Origin: Codonopsis lanceolata
Lineage: Eukaryota; Streptophyta; Magnoliopsida; Asterales; Campanulaceae
Direction: 5' to 3'
Assembly: GCA_013146195.2 (NCBI GenBank)
Contig: CM028378.1
Location: 82,332,295 to 82,396,294 of the forward strand
Length of the DNA stretch: 64,000 nt
The position numbers and the translations under genes are program-made. Below are positions 45,308 through 56,410 of this stretch, one piece after another; positions within the stretch are counted from its first letter, which is position 1; every line of letters starts with the position of its first letter. The notes under the pieces were generated by a model. The model saw only the letters and a program-made list of their open reading frames with translations. It had not been told where the DNA came from and ran no database searches.

Positions 45308-48300
45308 ATGCTGGAAGATTACTTTATGGTTTCGAGTCCAAGGCGAGGCAGGCGCTCGCCCAGGTCTCACGGGGACGAAGATAGGGACGATAGAGGCTGG
45401 ACTCTGCTCCACATTGGTGCTCGCAAAGGCGATCTCAAGGAGGTAGTTTCTTATATGCATATATATGTGTGTGTTTATGTATATGTATGTGTTTTCCTGT
45501 TGAATCGTCTTCATCATACGATCTGATTGGTCCCTGGCATGGCTATTTTATGATTTTGTCTAGTAGTTATTGGGTGGCAGTGCTTGGAATTACTCCCTCC
45601 TTCCAAACTAAAATAAAATTATCAAACTTCCCGTTTTCTATTTGCCTAGATAAAATTATGGTTTTGACTGTTTGATTTTCCCAGAGCTTGTATACACCCC
45701 CTTGTTTTTAGAGGCTTAAACTAACCAGAATTAAGCTTGTTTCGGGACATGCCATCATGCATTTAGTTTCTGCATATGGCTTTATATGAATATTGTTCGT
45801 GACTAGACTAGTGGTCTAGAAACAAGGATAGTAAGATTGATTGATTAGGTTGGGTTCTTTATCTTGCTGAAAGTTACGTCATTTGTGTTTTTTTCATTTC
45901 AATTGGATTTGTAACTATGATATTATGGTGCTCAAGTGTTTAGTGATGAAGTGCCTCTTTGGTTTGAATCTATGTTTTATAAGCATTAGTATATAATCAT
46001 ACTTTATATTTTCTATTTGTCCTAGATGAAAAGGTGACATCTTTTAAAATTTAACCCTAGAACCTGTAATAACCCCATCCCACATTGGGTAGATGTGGGA
46101 ATTATATACGGTTTATAATGTAGCCATCGACTATCACCGGCTCCAACATCATCCATGACTTTTGGGTCGGCGTCCAATGACCCAAATGTGTTCTGTGCTT
46201 AGTGGGCTTGGATTTTCGAGCTCGGGGGCATTACAAATGGTGTTGCAAATGGTATCAGGGCGGGTCCCGGCTGGAAGTGTGGGAAGAAAATGTTGTGTGG
46301 GTCAAAGTGCAATACTGCAGGAGGTGGGACTGTGGGAGCTATCTCTTGATCCCTGCACGAGCGACCTATTGAATCCTGCACTGCCAAGGCATTGTTCAAC
46401 CTTGACGAGGACATCAAGTTTTAAGTGGGGGAGATTGTGCTACCCCCATCTCATATCGGGTTGATGTGGGAATTGTGTACGGTTTATAAGATCCCACCGG
46501 GTAAATATCATCCATAGACTTTTGGGTTAGACATGGTAGGCCTGGTGACCCAAGGTTTGCGTGCTTAGTGGGCCTGTGTGGACTACACATAGCGGAACAT
46601 GCTCGGGACGTTTAAAGAACCTCCATTATTTGCTCACATTTGTATTTCTTTTTCGAAAATATGAAAACGTGATTTGTGTCATACAAGAAATATGTAACTT
46701 TAGGTACCATATAAAGAAAATATAGCAAGCCAAAAGTACATTTAAAAGACTTGACTTTCAAATGAAACTTCAATTTATTATTATTGTTAGGGAGTACTCC
46801 CTCCATTTCAGGTAAAGAGTCCATCATTCTATTTTGAGATGTTTTACATTAAGAGTCCACTTTAAACAATTATAACATTAAGAGTCCACTTTAAACAATT
46901 ATGGTTACAATTTTTATAACATTTCATCTTTACACTCTACTTGTGAACACATTATGATATTATGGTGCTTATGTGGTTTAGTGATGAAGTACCTCGTTTG
47001 TTTGAACCTGTGTCATATGAAGATTTTGGTGTTGAATGCTTTAGTAAATAATCTAACTTGGAGATTTGGTTAGTATGTGAGAAGAATATCACTCGGGCAA
47101 AGACCTTGAGGTCCTTGGTTCCATTCCCCATACCAAGGGCCACACTTACCTATCATAGAAAGGCATATGTTCTGTATTTCAAAACTGTATCTTGTCTATC
47201 CTAAGTCAATACAATCTTTTGTCTTAAGATTTTGTGCATGTATTTTAATGTTTCCTTCTGTAAATTTCAAGTGCTTCAGGTTTTACTATGCATCTTTGGA
47301 TTAAAGAGGGATAGTGAGAGAAGTTACTTTACTTGTTGTTCGGTAGTAGCTAGTTTGCCTTCTTTACTAGTAATATAATATGTAGAAAATAGGTTCAAAA
47401 TGCTATGATCTGTTCTGAATGGCGACAATAAAAGTACCGACATCCAAAAATTTTGATGAAGAAAGAACCTTTTTTGGTAAAAGTTTTGGTGTCTTGGTGT
47501 GTAGTAGGAAGCCTATCTTGTGAATGTAATGCTGTACCATTATAGTTTTACATCAATTCTCTGTAACTTTATTGGGTTTGTATGCATTCTTCTTGATTCA
47601 AGTTGCTTCAAGAATTTGCAGCAACTGTCGGGCATTATAAAAGTATCGATGACCAAAAAATTTGCATAGACCTGAAACCAATTGTGATCTTATGCACAGC
47701 ATGTTGTATAGTTATCCTAGATAGTATATTCTTATTTTCGATATGCTGCTAGTCCAATATTGGGTTTATCTGAAATAGATTTTGTCTTTTAGTACATATC
47801 TGAAACTTTTAAAAGAACACAAAAGGAAATGGAAAGTTGGACACGATTATCTAGAGTCAGCTACCTTTAATTTCATCTACCACCATAATACACCTTGAAA
47901 TTTGACTCCTTAATGTGGTAACTTCAACTGCCCCCATGAAGTTACACTCTGGGGCCTTTTGTTCGAATAGTCATCATTGCATTAACGTTTCAATGAAGAA
48001 TGTGATGTAATAAGCTGTACGGCGTTGGGGTGTTGTTATTCAGGAGTAAGATAGGCAATAACTTGTAAGATTCTATAAATTATTGCTGAACTGCCTGTGT
48101 GATATGAAGTATGGTGGTACACATTCAACCATTTGCTTTGATATTATATATTACACACGACTATTTCTCATGAGAATTTGAAAGAGAAATGGATATTACT
48201 AATCCAGAATAGTGGTGATCATTTTACTCCCTCTGTCCTTGATTGTCGTGCTTTCCTTATTTACGTGTTCTCAAATAATTGTCCTATTTCTAAACTTTCC

Positions 48301-49162
48301 TTTTTAGCAAAACACTTTTACCACTTTACCCTTACTCTTTCTTCCTACTTTAATTATGGCCAAATGTATAAGGGCATTAAAGGAAACTACACATTATACT
48401 AATATTTATAATAGACAATTACCTTTTCTTAATCTCTGTGCCCAGTCAAACTAGACGATTAGTTAGGAACGGTGGGAGTATTATTTTTGACCTATTCTAC
48501 TTTGGGAGGTCAGGAAGTGTTCATTATTCCTAATGTGCATATTACTTATGTTTTTCGATGCTGCGGCAGGTGTTGAAACTTACCTTTTCACTTTTGAAGT
48601 TTTGAAGTTTTGAAGTAAGAGCGTATCATGCTGGTAGGAATGCTCTTTGAACTAACATGTATTTACTTTGTCAGGTGAAACGACTCCTTGACGAAGGAGT
48701 GGATGTAAACGTGGCTGCATCGGGCCCCAAATCGCATGGGATAACCCCTCTTCATCTAGCTGCAAAGGGCGGTCACCTAAAGGTCATGGACGAACTGCTT
48801 GAGCGCGGTGCTAATATTGATGCCCGAACGAAGGGGGCATGCGGCTGTAAGTATCATTTTTCTCAGCCTAACATGGTTTGTTTAATGCTGGTGGTAGCTC
48901 AAATGTTGAGCTTTTTGCTTATCTTTCTGTTTTGTTGATTCAAGGGACCCCTCTTCACAATGCTGCTAAAGAGAGAAAGAATAAAGCAGTGAAATTCCTG
49001 ATTGAAAATGGAGCATTCTTGCCAGATAACATCAATGACACAAGGTTTAATCCCCCAGTTCATTACTGCCCTGGTCTTGAATGGGCATACGAGGAGATGA
49101 AGCGTATTCAACAAGAGAGCAACTCATCATCCGGGGAGGCCTCTTACAGCTCTGACAGCTGA
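45308..49162 (+). CDS. Phytochrome-interacting ankyrin-repeat protein (PIA-like)
   Basis: Three exons: 45308-45442, 48675-48846 and 48945-49162, giving 174 residues. Donors are GTAGTT and GTAAGT; acceptors are TCAG and CAAG, and phases match exactly (the second junction splits a Trp codon). The protein has a basic/acidic N-terminus (SPRRGRRSPRSHGDEDRDDR), then three ankyrin repeats: 'GWTLLHIGARKGDLKEVKRL', 'GITPLHLAAKGGHLKVMDEL' and 'WTPLHNAAKERKNKAVKFL'. It ends with the family-specific 'FNPPVHYCPGLEWAYEEMKR' and a Ser-rich tail. This layout matches the Arabidopsis PIA1/PIA2 proteins, small soluble ankyrin proteins reported to bind phytochrome and affect anthocyanin responses. The start at 45308 is preferred, but an in-frame ATG at 45326 is possible, and the frame is open back to 45152, where the encoded hydrophobic stretch looks like leader sequence. 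All exons are intact. Confidence 0.93.
46065..46616 (+). mobile_element. TRIM retrotransposon, 552 bp
   Basis: Two LTRs of 171 and 181 bp (46065-46235, 46436-46616) begin TGTAATAACCCCATCCCACA and TGTGCTACCCCCATCTCATA. A PBS 'tggtatcagggc' matching initiator Met tRNA lies at 46250-46261 and a PPT 'agtgggggagat' at 46424-46435. The whole is flanked by GAACC at 46060-46064 and 46617-46621. The 200-bp interior cannot encode gag or pol, so it relied on an autonomous Copia partner. It has the same orientation as the host gene, inside intron 1. Confidence 0.9.
48227..48478. mobile_element. Stowaway MITE in intron 1
   Basis: Starts CTCCCTCTGTCCTTGATTGT and ends GTTAGGAACGGTGGGAG with TA at both borders (48225-48226, 48479-48480). 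It matches the intact copy at 41761 in its interior (ttaccactttacccttactc). Confidence 0.85.
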
Positions 49163-49992
49163 GGCAATTCCTACTTGCTGCTACGCTAGATCCTATGATC
49201 TTCACTTGTACGTGCATTTCTATGTCATAAGGCTTATGAGGGACCTTGACGATGTCTGCTTCAGTGTTTCTTTCTTCGTTCAGCATGTTAATGAGTGTTG
49301 CAAGCTATGGTTACGAATTATAGCATTTAATAAGCTTTGTTTTGCATGCTTTATGGTTTAGCATTGGAATGACTGCTGTCTTCACGTGAGGGAGATATTG
49401 TGATTGTAATGGAGTTGTTGAGTGCGTCAATGATACAATTCTGCGAGTGGTTTTCCTTTGAATGTGTTTGCTACTAGTGTGAAGTGTGAACTAGTTTTGG
49501 TGTAAATGAGCTACTCGTCAATGTTTCCGAGTGTAACCCTAAGCTGTTGAATATCGGCCAGGGCAGGCTAATGTGATTGGGGGACTTGTGTTTGTGTACA
49601 TGTTTGTTGACACTTTTGAAAAGTAAATTGCTATATTGTCCTTCACCCTTTAAATTTTTTTTACAAAAATAAAATGAAAATCCATGTTGAGCGATGGACC
49701 TGGCAGTCCTTGATTCGGACGGCTCTCTATGAATTTTTAATTTTTAAAATTAAAATTGTGTTCTTTAACACTTTAGTTGCAAACTTAATGCCTTCGTCCA
49801 TTGTCTGACCAAATGGTGAATGCAACTTTAGGTTTCATGTCATACTTAAATTCTGGAATCAAACTCACAAAGCATTACTTCTTATCAGTAGTCATTCCAA
49901 TCAATTGTGAAATCGTGGGTTAGATTGGGGACAGGGATGGTGGTGACGGCGGACGGTGGGGGAGATGTCTGACACTATCTTTCTATTTACTA
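49163..49992. other. 3' untranslated region and downstream spacer of the PIA-like gene
   Basis: T-rich sequence following the stop at 49160-49162. An AATAAG near 49326 and an AATAAA near 49669 are candidate polyadenylation signals. No second gene was found. Confidence 0.5.
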
Positions 49993-50229
49993 CTCCTTTA
50001 TTAGAATTATCGTCTGAATTGAATTGATTTGACATATGGTTTAAAAAAATATATTTGATTAGATTATTAATATTGATTCGATGTGTAGTTTATTTAATAT
50101 TAATGTGTATGTGATCCATAATAAAAATATAATGAAAAAATAATGGTAAAATCGTAAAAGTGTTGTCTTAAAAACAAAAATTTCAAACAAGATAATTAAA
50201 GTAAGATAATAATTTTGAGACGGAGGGAG
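49993..50229. mobile_element. Degenerate Stowaway MITE
   Basis: Left end CTCCTTTATTAGAATTATCG after TA; right end GAGACGGAGGGAG before TA (50230-50231). The interior contains 'gacatatggttt' and 'ttaatattgattcgatgtg', as in the copy at 22752. Confidence 0.7.
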
Positions 50230-50394
50230 TATTTCGTTCCACCCAAAAATTGAATAATTAAGGGATACTTAATTAACATTAAAGTTGTTCATAATTACAA
50301 TAATATTTTAGTATAATTAATTTGTTAATATGAAATATAGAGAGTATGTAAACATAACTTTTAAAAGACGGTGGGGGAGACTATATTTTTTTAT

Positions 50395-51302
50395 TGAGTG
50401 GTCCTAAATGCAACACAAAAAACACTAAATGCCACACTCATTTAAAAGTTTAATTACTAATTAATCTTTTTATAAAAAGGACTAACAATTAACCCTAAAC
50501 TCTAATTACTAATCAATCCTTATCCTTTTATATAAAGGAGTTTCAATTAATTCTCTTTTAAACATCCAACCCTCCTTTACAATTAACTATAAACCCTAGA
50601 CTTGTTTCTTCCAATAATTTATTTAATGAATTTCGATCCGAATAACAACGATGATAATTTTTCTTCTTCTTTTATATTTCTTTTTTTTTTTTTATTAAAT
50701 TGGTAAATATTTTAGTCATCAAAGGAAAAACATCAATCACTTCTTCTAACAAGAGAAAAGATCAATCATTTTTCAAACTTTAAAAAAAAATTTTTAAAGC
50801 AAAATTTTGTAAAAAAAAAAAATTTTAAGCTTTTTGTAACAAAAATTTTAAACTTAACGAAACACGATTTTTTTCAAACTTAAAAAAAAGATTTTAAAAT
50901 TTTTTTTAAACTTGGCGTTTTTGTCATTTTTTAGTGGCGAAACAAAAAATTTTAAGTGGCATTTTTGTCAATTTTTTTTTAAAGTGATGCTTTTTCAGTT
51001 TTTTTTTATTTTTTTCGCTTTTTTAATACTTTTTGGATTTTTATAAATGGGTTTTTTCTTTTTTTGCATCAAACATAATTTTTCAAATTTTTTAAAAAAC
51101 TAGTGAATTTTTTTAATTTTTTTAAGCGGCAATTATTTTTCACATTCCAAATGATTTTTCCAAAATTTTTTTGTTTTCAATTGGGTAGTTTGGTAACTTG
51201 AAAAGGGTTTTTATTTTATTTATATTTGACGGAGGGTATTTTGGTAATCAGACATTCTAAGTAGTGTGGTAATTAGAGTTTTTAGGTGTAACATTTATGG
51301 GT
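50395..51302. mobile_element. Possible TIR element with homopolymer-rich interior
   Basis: Left 'taaatgcaacacaaaaaaca' with 'gccacactcattta' is matched on the right in reverse complement by 'taaatgttacacctaaaaac' with 'accacactactta'. The interior (50640-51130) is dominated by runs of T and A separated by short unique words. No target duplication was recognised and no coding sequence is present. Confidence 0.35.
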
Positions 51303-51428
51303 TTTGTTTTTATTTTGGTAAACGGGAAAAAACAAAGACAAACTAACTAAATTAAAAACTGACACCAGATAGATTTGCAATCAAGAGCGATTCGCACTTA
51401 AAAATGAGTTCCTCTAAGCACTTTCGCC

Positions 51429-51725
51429 CTACATTTTCACTAACCTCCTCTTTGTGAGGTAGTCCGCAACCTTGTTTGCTTCCCTGTAGTTGAACTTGAT
51501 TGTACTAGCCGACTTCTCCAATAACTTTTTGCAGTCTTCTACGAGTCCCATAAGTGGGTGGAAATTATCTTCTTCTTTTCTATAGGTATGAAGATTAAAA
51601 CCAAGGATCTCAAGGTTTTTACATGGGTGTCCTTGCCATCTCTCCCACCCATTGGATTCGGTGGAATTCATCTTTAGGTTGATTCAACATATTCATTGCA
51701 GTTAGGGAATCAATTTCGAATTCCA
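51429..51725 (-). pseudogene. RNase H-like (RVT_3) end of the LINE
   Basis: The minus strand gives 'EIDSLTAMNML' in one frame near 51690-51725 and 'FHPLMGLVEDCKKLLEKS' with 'YREANKVADYLTKR' in another (51429-51550). These are the Asp-containing strand and the C-terminal 'REANKxAD' signature of the RNase H-like domain that ends plant LINE proteins. A frameshift lies between them. Confidence 0.75.
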
Positions 51726-52395
51726 CCCTCTCGAGGCCCATTTGACAAATCATGGTCAATCAGTGTAGATGGCTTGTAGTTAGACATGCCCAAATGGTTC
51801 CGGCTCTGGTTCACGGTTCCGAAACCGACGGTTCTTGGAGAGCAAAAGGGGGAACTAGATTCGAACCGGCACGGTTTAGTTATGAACCATGAACCATTTT
51901 CACGGTTCACCAAATTTAATTTTTTATTTTTTTAAAAAACTATCTTTAAACATTTGTAAAAAAAAACTATCTATAAAATATTTTTTGAATTTTTAAAAGT
52001 GACAAAAAGTCATTATTTTAACTTTTGTGTAATCATTTTAAGGGAATCAATTTCGAATTCCACCCTCTTGAGGCCCATTTGACAAATCATGGTCAATCAA
52101 TGTAAATGGCTTGTAGTTAGACATGCCCAAACGGTTCCGGTTCCGGTTCTGGTGCACGGTTCCAAAACTGACGGTTCTTGGAGAGCAAAAGGGAGAATCG
52201 GATTCGAACCGACACGGTTCAGTTATGAACCGTGAACCGTTTTCACGGTTTACCAAATTTAATTTTTAAAATTTTTTATTTTTATAAAAACTATCATTAA
52301 ACATTTGTAAAAAAACTATCTTTAAAATATTTTTAAAATCTTTAAAAGTGACAAAAAATCATTATTTTAACTTTTGTGTAATCATTTTATAATTT
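51704..52395. repeat. 337-bp tandem duplication at the hAT/LINE junction
   Basis: 'agggaatcaatttcgaattc' starts at 51704 and again at 52041. Each unit holds the LINE RNase H edge plus one hAT terminus (tagacatgcccaaa at 51781 and 52119) with GAACCG-type subterminal motifs. The copies are similar but not identical, so the duplication is not very recent. The small minus-strand frames 51710-51913 and 52047-52256 are its by-products. Confidence 0.85.
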
Positions 52396-54345
52396 GTAAA
52401 ATAGAAACAATATTTTGTATAAAAAAAAACAGGGACGATACCCTGACTAATTTTATTAATATAATAAAAAATTACAATGAGGGGATAACCAATAAACTAA
52501 ATCCAAATGAGCCTTACCTCTAAGTTACGAATTTTTTTCAATAAATAAAAAAAATTTAATCTAAAAATTATAACTTACAACCTATAAATTAAAAATTCTA
52601 ATTTAAAAATTACAATTAACTTACTGAAATGAGCGGCGTTGTTCAATCGCTTCCGGTCGTTGTATCCTCATCAAAGTCCTCCTCCTTGGGGTTTAAATCG
52701 GAATCACCGAACCACAGAATCGAACCGAACTAAACCAAATCAATCGGTTTGATTCGTTTTAGTTGAAGACGATTCGGTTTCGGTTTCAAAAATTGAAAAA
52801 CCACGCGGAAGTTTACGGTTTTTGGTATCGAACCAAACCAAACCAAACGAATCAAACAAGTCTATATATATATATATATAAATACACACACACACACACA
52901 CACACTCCTACTAAACCAAACAAAATCTTGATTGTTGGAGAACTATAATTTCTTCTATTGTTTATGTTTATTTTAGAATTTGTATTTTTTTATTTATGAT
53001 AATTTGTTGTAAGTAGATTATTTCCTAATTTTGATGTTAATTCCAAATTAAAATCTTATTTTTATTGTTATTTTTAATGTTGGTTAATTTCATTAAAAAT
53101 AATTTATATAATCCACAAAACCGAACCAAACCAAATCAGACCGAGTGGTTCGGTTCGGTTCCAAGTCTTATTTGGTTCGATTTGAGATTTTTGAAACCAC
53201 TATGAGGCGGTTCGGTTTGTGGTTTTGGCATAAACCAAACCACTTACACCCTACCTCCTCCTCCTCGAAAGTAACTACCTTGTCTTGTGTTCGAACCGTT
53301 GCTTTAACCTAATTGTCCATCAAAAGTTGAAATTTTAAATTTCTTGGGCTCAACTGAGATCTTCTTTCATCCAAAAATAGCCGGACGCTTTAAATGCATG
53401 TTCAACGGCGACGGTTGAGGCATGAGCAACAATGATCTTCTTTGCAATTAATGATAGAGTTGGATAATTTTGAGTTATTTTCGCCCACCACTTTAAAATA
53501 TCAAAAATTTTTTATATAACCAAAATTAGTTGATAAATTATAAATCAAGTTCTAATGTATTTTCATTGTCTCATGCTCCTTTTTGATTTCTTGTATTAAT
53601 AAAATTATCTAACTAAGAAAAATGGTCTTCACTAAGTTGACTACTACTACTAGTACCTATATTTTCATTACTAATATTAGTACCATAAATTGCGTTATAT
53701 TCTTTAAAAAGTGCAAATAAAATATTTTTAACTTCAGTCAAAACATTTGTTAGATTTGGAATAGGGTCAGTTGAAATAAGTCGACGTCATTGGGGAATAA
53801 ATTATCGTAATAATATTTTAGCATTGTTTCTAAACCATCTTATCCTATTCTAGGATCTAATATTTTAGCTACTAAAAACAATGGTGGAATGTTCAAAAAA
53901 TATTTTAGTCATTTTATTCTCATATTAGCAATACATTCACGTAAATTTGAGCAATCTTTAAAATGTTTGAATATATAACTAAATTTAGCGCAATATTCTA
54001 AAACCAATATGAAAGTAGGATAATAAGAAATGGATAATTGTTCAGTAGCGTAGTAAAAAACTTTTAAAATCATCTTTAAATTTTCACAAACATCTCATTG
54101 ATGAGGAAATATTGGAAGAGTGTAATCTATCGATTGAAAAAATACACATAATAATTCCCGATGTTGATAAGATCCAATCTGGGCCGTCCATTGCATTCCA
54201 ACCGCTTTTTTCAAAATCTTACCGTTGGAACCATGAATCGCCGGTTCACCAAATTTTAAATATACGAACCTTTTTTGAGCCGATGAACCTCCGGTTTCAG
54301 TTCACCCGATGATGGTTCGGTTCGTGGTGAACCTTTTCAAGCCCC
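51781..54345 (-). mobile_element. hAT-type transposon inside the LINE
   Basis: Left terminus 'tagacatgcccaaacggttc' (copies at 51781 and 52119) with many GAACCG/CGGTTC motifs (52120-52260, 52690-52850, 53120-53230); right terminus region 54240-54345 again rich in GGTTC motifs and ending 'caagccccatc'. A transposase relic lies inside. An 8-bp target duplication could not be matched because the left edge was duplicated. Confidence 0.55.
53630..54110 (-). pseudogene. hAT transposase relic
   Basis: The minus strand reads in one frame with only two stops: 'KVFYYATEQLSISYYPTFIL', then 'FKHFKDCSNLRECIANM' and 'LKYFLNIPPLFLVAKILDPR'. This is the segment before the C-terminal dimerisation domain of Ac/hAT transposases, where FxxAT, LS..YPT and the LDPR motif are conserved. 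The catalytic Asp-containing N-terminal half and the BED zinc finger are not visible. Confidence 0.7.
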
Positions 54346-54359
54346 ATCGTGTTCAGTTT

Positions 54360-55085
54360 TACACACTCTTTGCCAACCGACAAGATGAACTTTCTTCTTG
54401 TTTGGTTCATCACCCCACAGAAAATTCCTGTTTAATCTGTCAATTTTCAAGATCATCCCACCCTTTTTGGCTTTAGACAATTTCAGAGTATGAATTTATC
54501 TCTTTGAGTTATAATCGTATTATCTGTACTCATTCTCCCAGGAATGAAACTACTTTGGGTTGGACCAATAATAGAGTTCAGCAGGGCTCTCAACCTACTC
54601 ACCAAGATTTTTGAAAGAGCCTTATAACTAGTGTTTAAAAGGCTAATAGGTCTAAAGAGGTTGATTCTTTTTGGGGATTTTCTTCTTTCGGTATCAAACA
54701 AATGTGGATCTTAATTCGTAAGACAGAAACCACACTTTCTCATATTTTCATTTTACAAAAAATATTCGTAAAATCATTTTACCCAAGTTTTTGTGTAGAA
54801 TCCTTTGATATTAAAGAAAGCTTCTCTAATCTCATAATCAGAGAGAGTCGGAATGAGTGTTACCCCAAGACGTGTAATCACCTATTGGTCATTAACAAAA
54901 AGCTTTGAAATGAACGCTTGTATATGATTTTGAATCTCGACGGTATCCCCTTAACCTGTTACCCACATTATCTAACAAGCATTCGATCCGATTTTTTTCT
55001 CTGTCTAGCCAAAATGCGACATTTATTCCCAAATATATTACCAAATTCTAGAGTCAATCAACCTCAAATGAGTTTTACTGAGCTG
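54360..55085 (-). pseudogene. LINE reverse transcriptase fragment
   Basis: Non-LTR retrotransposon RT remains, minus strand, over several frames. The best frame is 54483-54701 with 'RPISLLNTSYKALSKILVSR' and 'SSFIPGRMSTDNTIITQ', conserved RT motifs. It joins directly to 'KAKKGGMILKI' and 'RNFLWG', which in intact LINEs lie hundreds of residues apart, so an internal deletion is evident. A MITE-like insertion (about 54703-54792) separates 'IKGF' from 'LIPK'. Confidence 0.8.
54703..54792 (-). mobile_element. MITE of the 592-745 family inside the LINE
   Basis: The minus strand reads 'attttacgaatattttttgt', 'gagaaagtgtggtttc' and 'gtcttacgaattaagatcc', matching successive blocks of the MITE at 592-745 (gagattttttgtaag, gagaaagtggagctcc, gtcttacgaattaaaatcc). 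It is shorter and more diverged. It lies exactly between two LINE protein blocks. Confidence 0.6.
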
Positions 55086-55094
55086 GGCTATTAG

Positions 55095-55177
55095 GTTGCA
55101 CAGACACATCTTCAACGACGAGTATCTGGAAGTATCTGTGTTACGGATACGCTAGATTGAAGGTGTGTCTGTGCAAC
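55095..55177. repeat. 83-bp inverted-repeat mini-element
   Basis: 'gttgcacagacacatcttca' at the left is matched in reverse complement by 'gttgcacagacacaccttca' at the right, with about 40 bases between. The centre contains 'gtatctggaagtatc' and 'gtatc/gatac' repeats. It could be a tiny MITE or form a stem-loop RNA. It abuts the LINE's upstream end. Confidence 0.7.
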
Positions 55178-55801
55178 TCTGTTGGCTCAATTACAGAGCT
55201 TGATATTTTCAATAGGAATCTCACGTTAGTGAGCTCATTGAATCCATCTTAATTGTTTGACAAGCTTGAAGGTTTGTTCGAGTTTGGTTTGATGAGTAAC
55301 AAGAATTCAAGAAACATTCAAACAAACGATGATTACACTCAATGAGCCAGCAAGCTTGAAACATCTAGATCGGTCCACTCCAACTTCAGCGCGCCCGCAA
55401 GAGTATCAGATTATCAGTATCCAATGGTGAAGCTTCTGTGTATTCTACACAGACCAGATTGCTTCAACTTCTACTATCTTTGAATCTGCATCACCAATTT
55501 AGCTTAGCCATGGACATTTGCTGTATCTTAAAAACAGTCCTTTTGATGAAAGTTGGACCGGAGAGTTGATTCTTTGGTCCACTAATTGCTTGTTTGATTA
55601 GTTAGACATAAGGAGGTTTGAGTCCTATATAGCATTTCTACAATTGGTGTTACGACTCGTTAGCTAACCTTCTCTTTTTTCATACGAGTTCGTTGAGGAT
55701 TTGTAAGTCGACAAAGGAGTCGCAGTTGGTTCCTCAGAAAAGTTATTGAAAAAGAAGAATTAGTTTCTCCAGTTTTTTAATCATTGCTCGGGTCTGATAG
55801 C
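55178..55801. other. No recognisable gene
   Basis: Moderate-complexity sequence with short frames only. No domain, RNA gene or transposon end could be supported. Confidence 0.5.
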
Positions 55802-55803
55802 TA

Positions 55804-55975
55804 CTCCCTCCGTTTCAGGCAAAGAGTTTCCGTTTGAAAGTCAAACTTATTAAAAAAATAATATTTTTAATAGTTCATTAATAATAAAATGATACTAACA
55901 TACATTAATTTTTTAAAATTAACTTTTTAAGTGAAACATCCAAAAATAAAATAGTAGACTCTTTACCCGGAACAT
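55804..55975. mobile_element. Stowaway-like MITE
   Basis: Left end CTCCCTCCGTTTCAGGCAAA; right end, in reverse complement, 'cttatgttccgggtaaagag'. The interior carries 'gaaacatccaaaaataaaat'. It belongs to the same subfamily as the fragment at 46797 in the PIA-like intron (ctccctccatttcaggtaaa). Confidence 0.65.
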
Positions 55976-56119
55976 AAGAAATATTAGTTTTGAATGACCT
56001 TTGTAAGGACTGCAGGGTGCGACCGTACGTGCCATAATTCTCTGATGCTTAAGTTAGTAAATGTTTGCATTAGAAAACAAAAACGTGACATTAGTCAAAT
56101 ATGACCATTTAACCTGATT

Positions 56120-56410
56120 GATGAACATATATGATCTTTGACCATAAACCATTTGATCGACCATTGGTCGACCTGATAAACCAGTTGTCGACCAAGTAGT
56201 TTACATTGGTTTATTGATAAACCAATTATCGACCTAGTGGTTTACACTGGTTTATTAATAAACCAGTGTAAACTATTTGATCGACAATTGGTTTATTTAT
56301 CGACCACTTGATAAATCAGTGATTTCGGATGTTGAATGGTGCATTTTACTGGTTTACCCATAAACCAGTCGTGGTTTATCAGTGATTTATTAATAAACCA
56401 GACCATAAAA
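56120..56410. repeat. AAACCA/TGGTTT repeat cluster with 34-bp palindrome
   Basis: Many copies of 'gtttat' / 'ataaaccag' in both orientations with interspersed 'gatcgac' words. At 56240-56273 they form a perfect 34-bp palindrome, centred on TTTATTAATAAA. The cluster has no coding potential and could form cruciforms. Confidence 0.8.

Larger units (their letters stand above)
45443..48674 (+). other. Intron 1 of the PIA-like gene, with transposons
   Basis: 3232 bp, large for such a small gene. It holds a TRIM retrotransposon (46065-46616), a Stowaway (48227-48478), a partial Stowaway-like end near 46797-46860 and another 'tactccctccttcc' end near 45594. A segment of about 65 bp (ttatggtgctcaagtgttta at 45924) recurs at about 46955. 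Intron 2 (48847-48944) is only 98 bp. No additional coding exon is visible. Confidence 0.8.
51380..55085 (-). mobile_element. L1-type LINE relic, interrupted by a hAT element
   Basis: Read on the minus strand the blocks appear in correct LINE order: 'REKNRIECLLDNVGNRL' (about 55040), 'PTLSDYEIREAFFNIKGF' (about 54850), 'LIPKEENP' with 'FRPISLLNTSYKALSKILV' (54700-54600), 'QSSFIPGRMSTDN' (54520), then after a deletion 'LKIDRLNRNFLWGDE' (about 54440), and finally an RNase H-like end (51429-51725). Between the last two blocks lies a hAT element. The catalytic FADD region of the RT and the endonuclease are missing. Confidence 0.75.
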
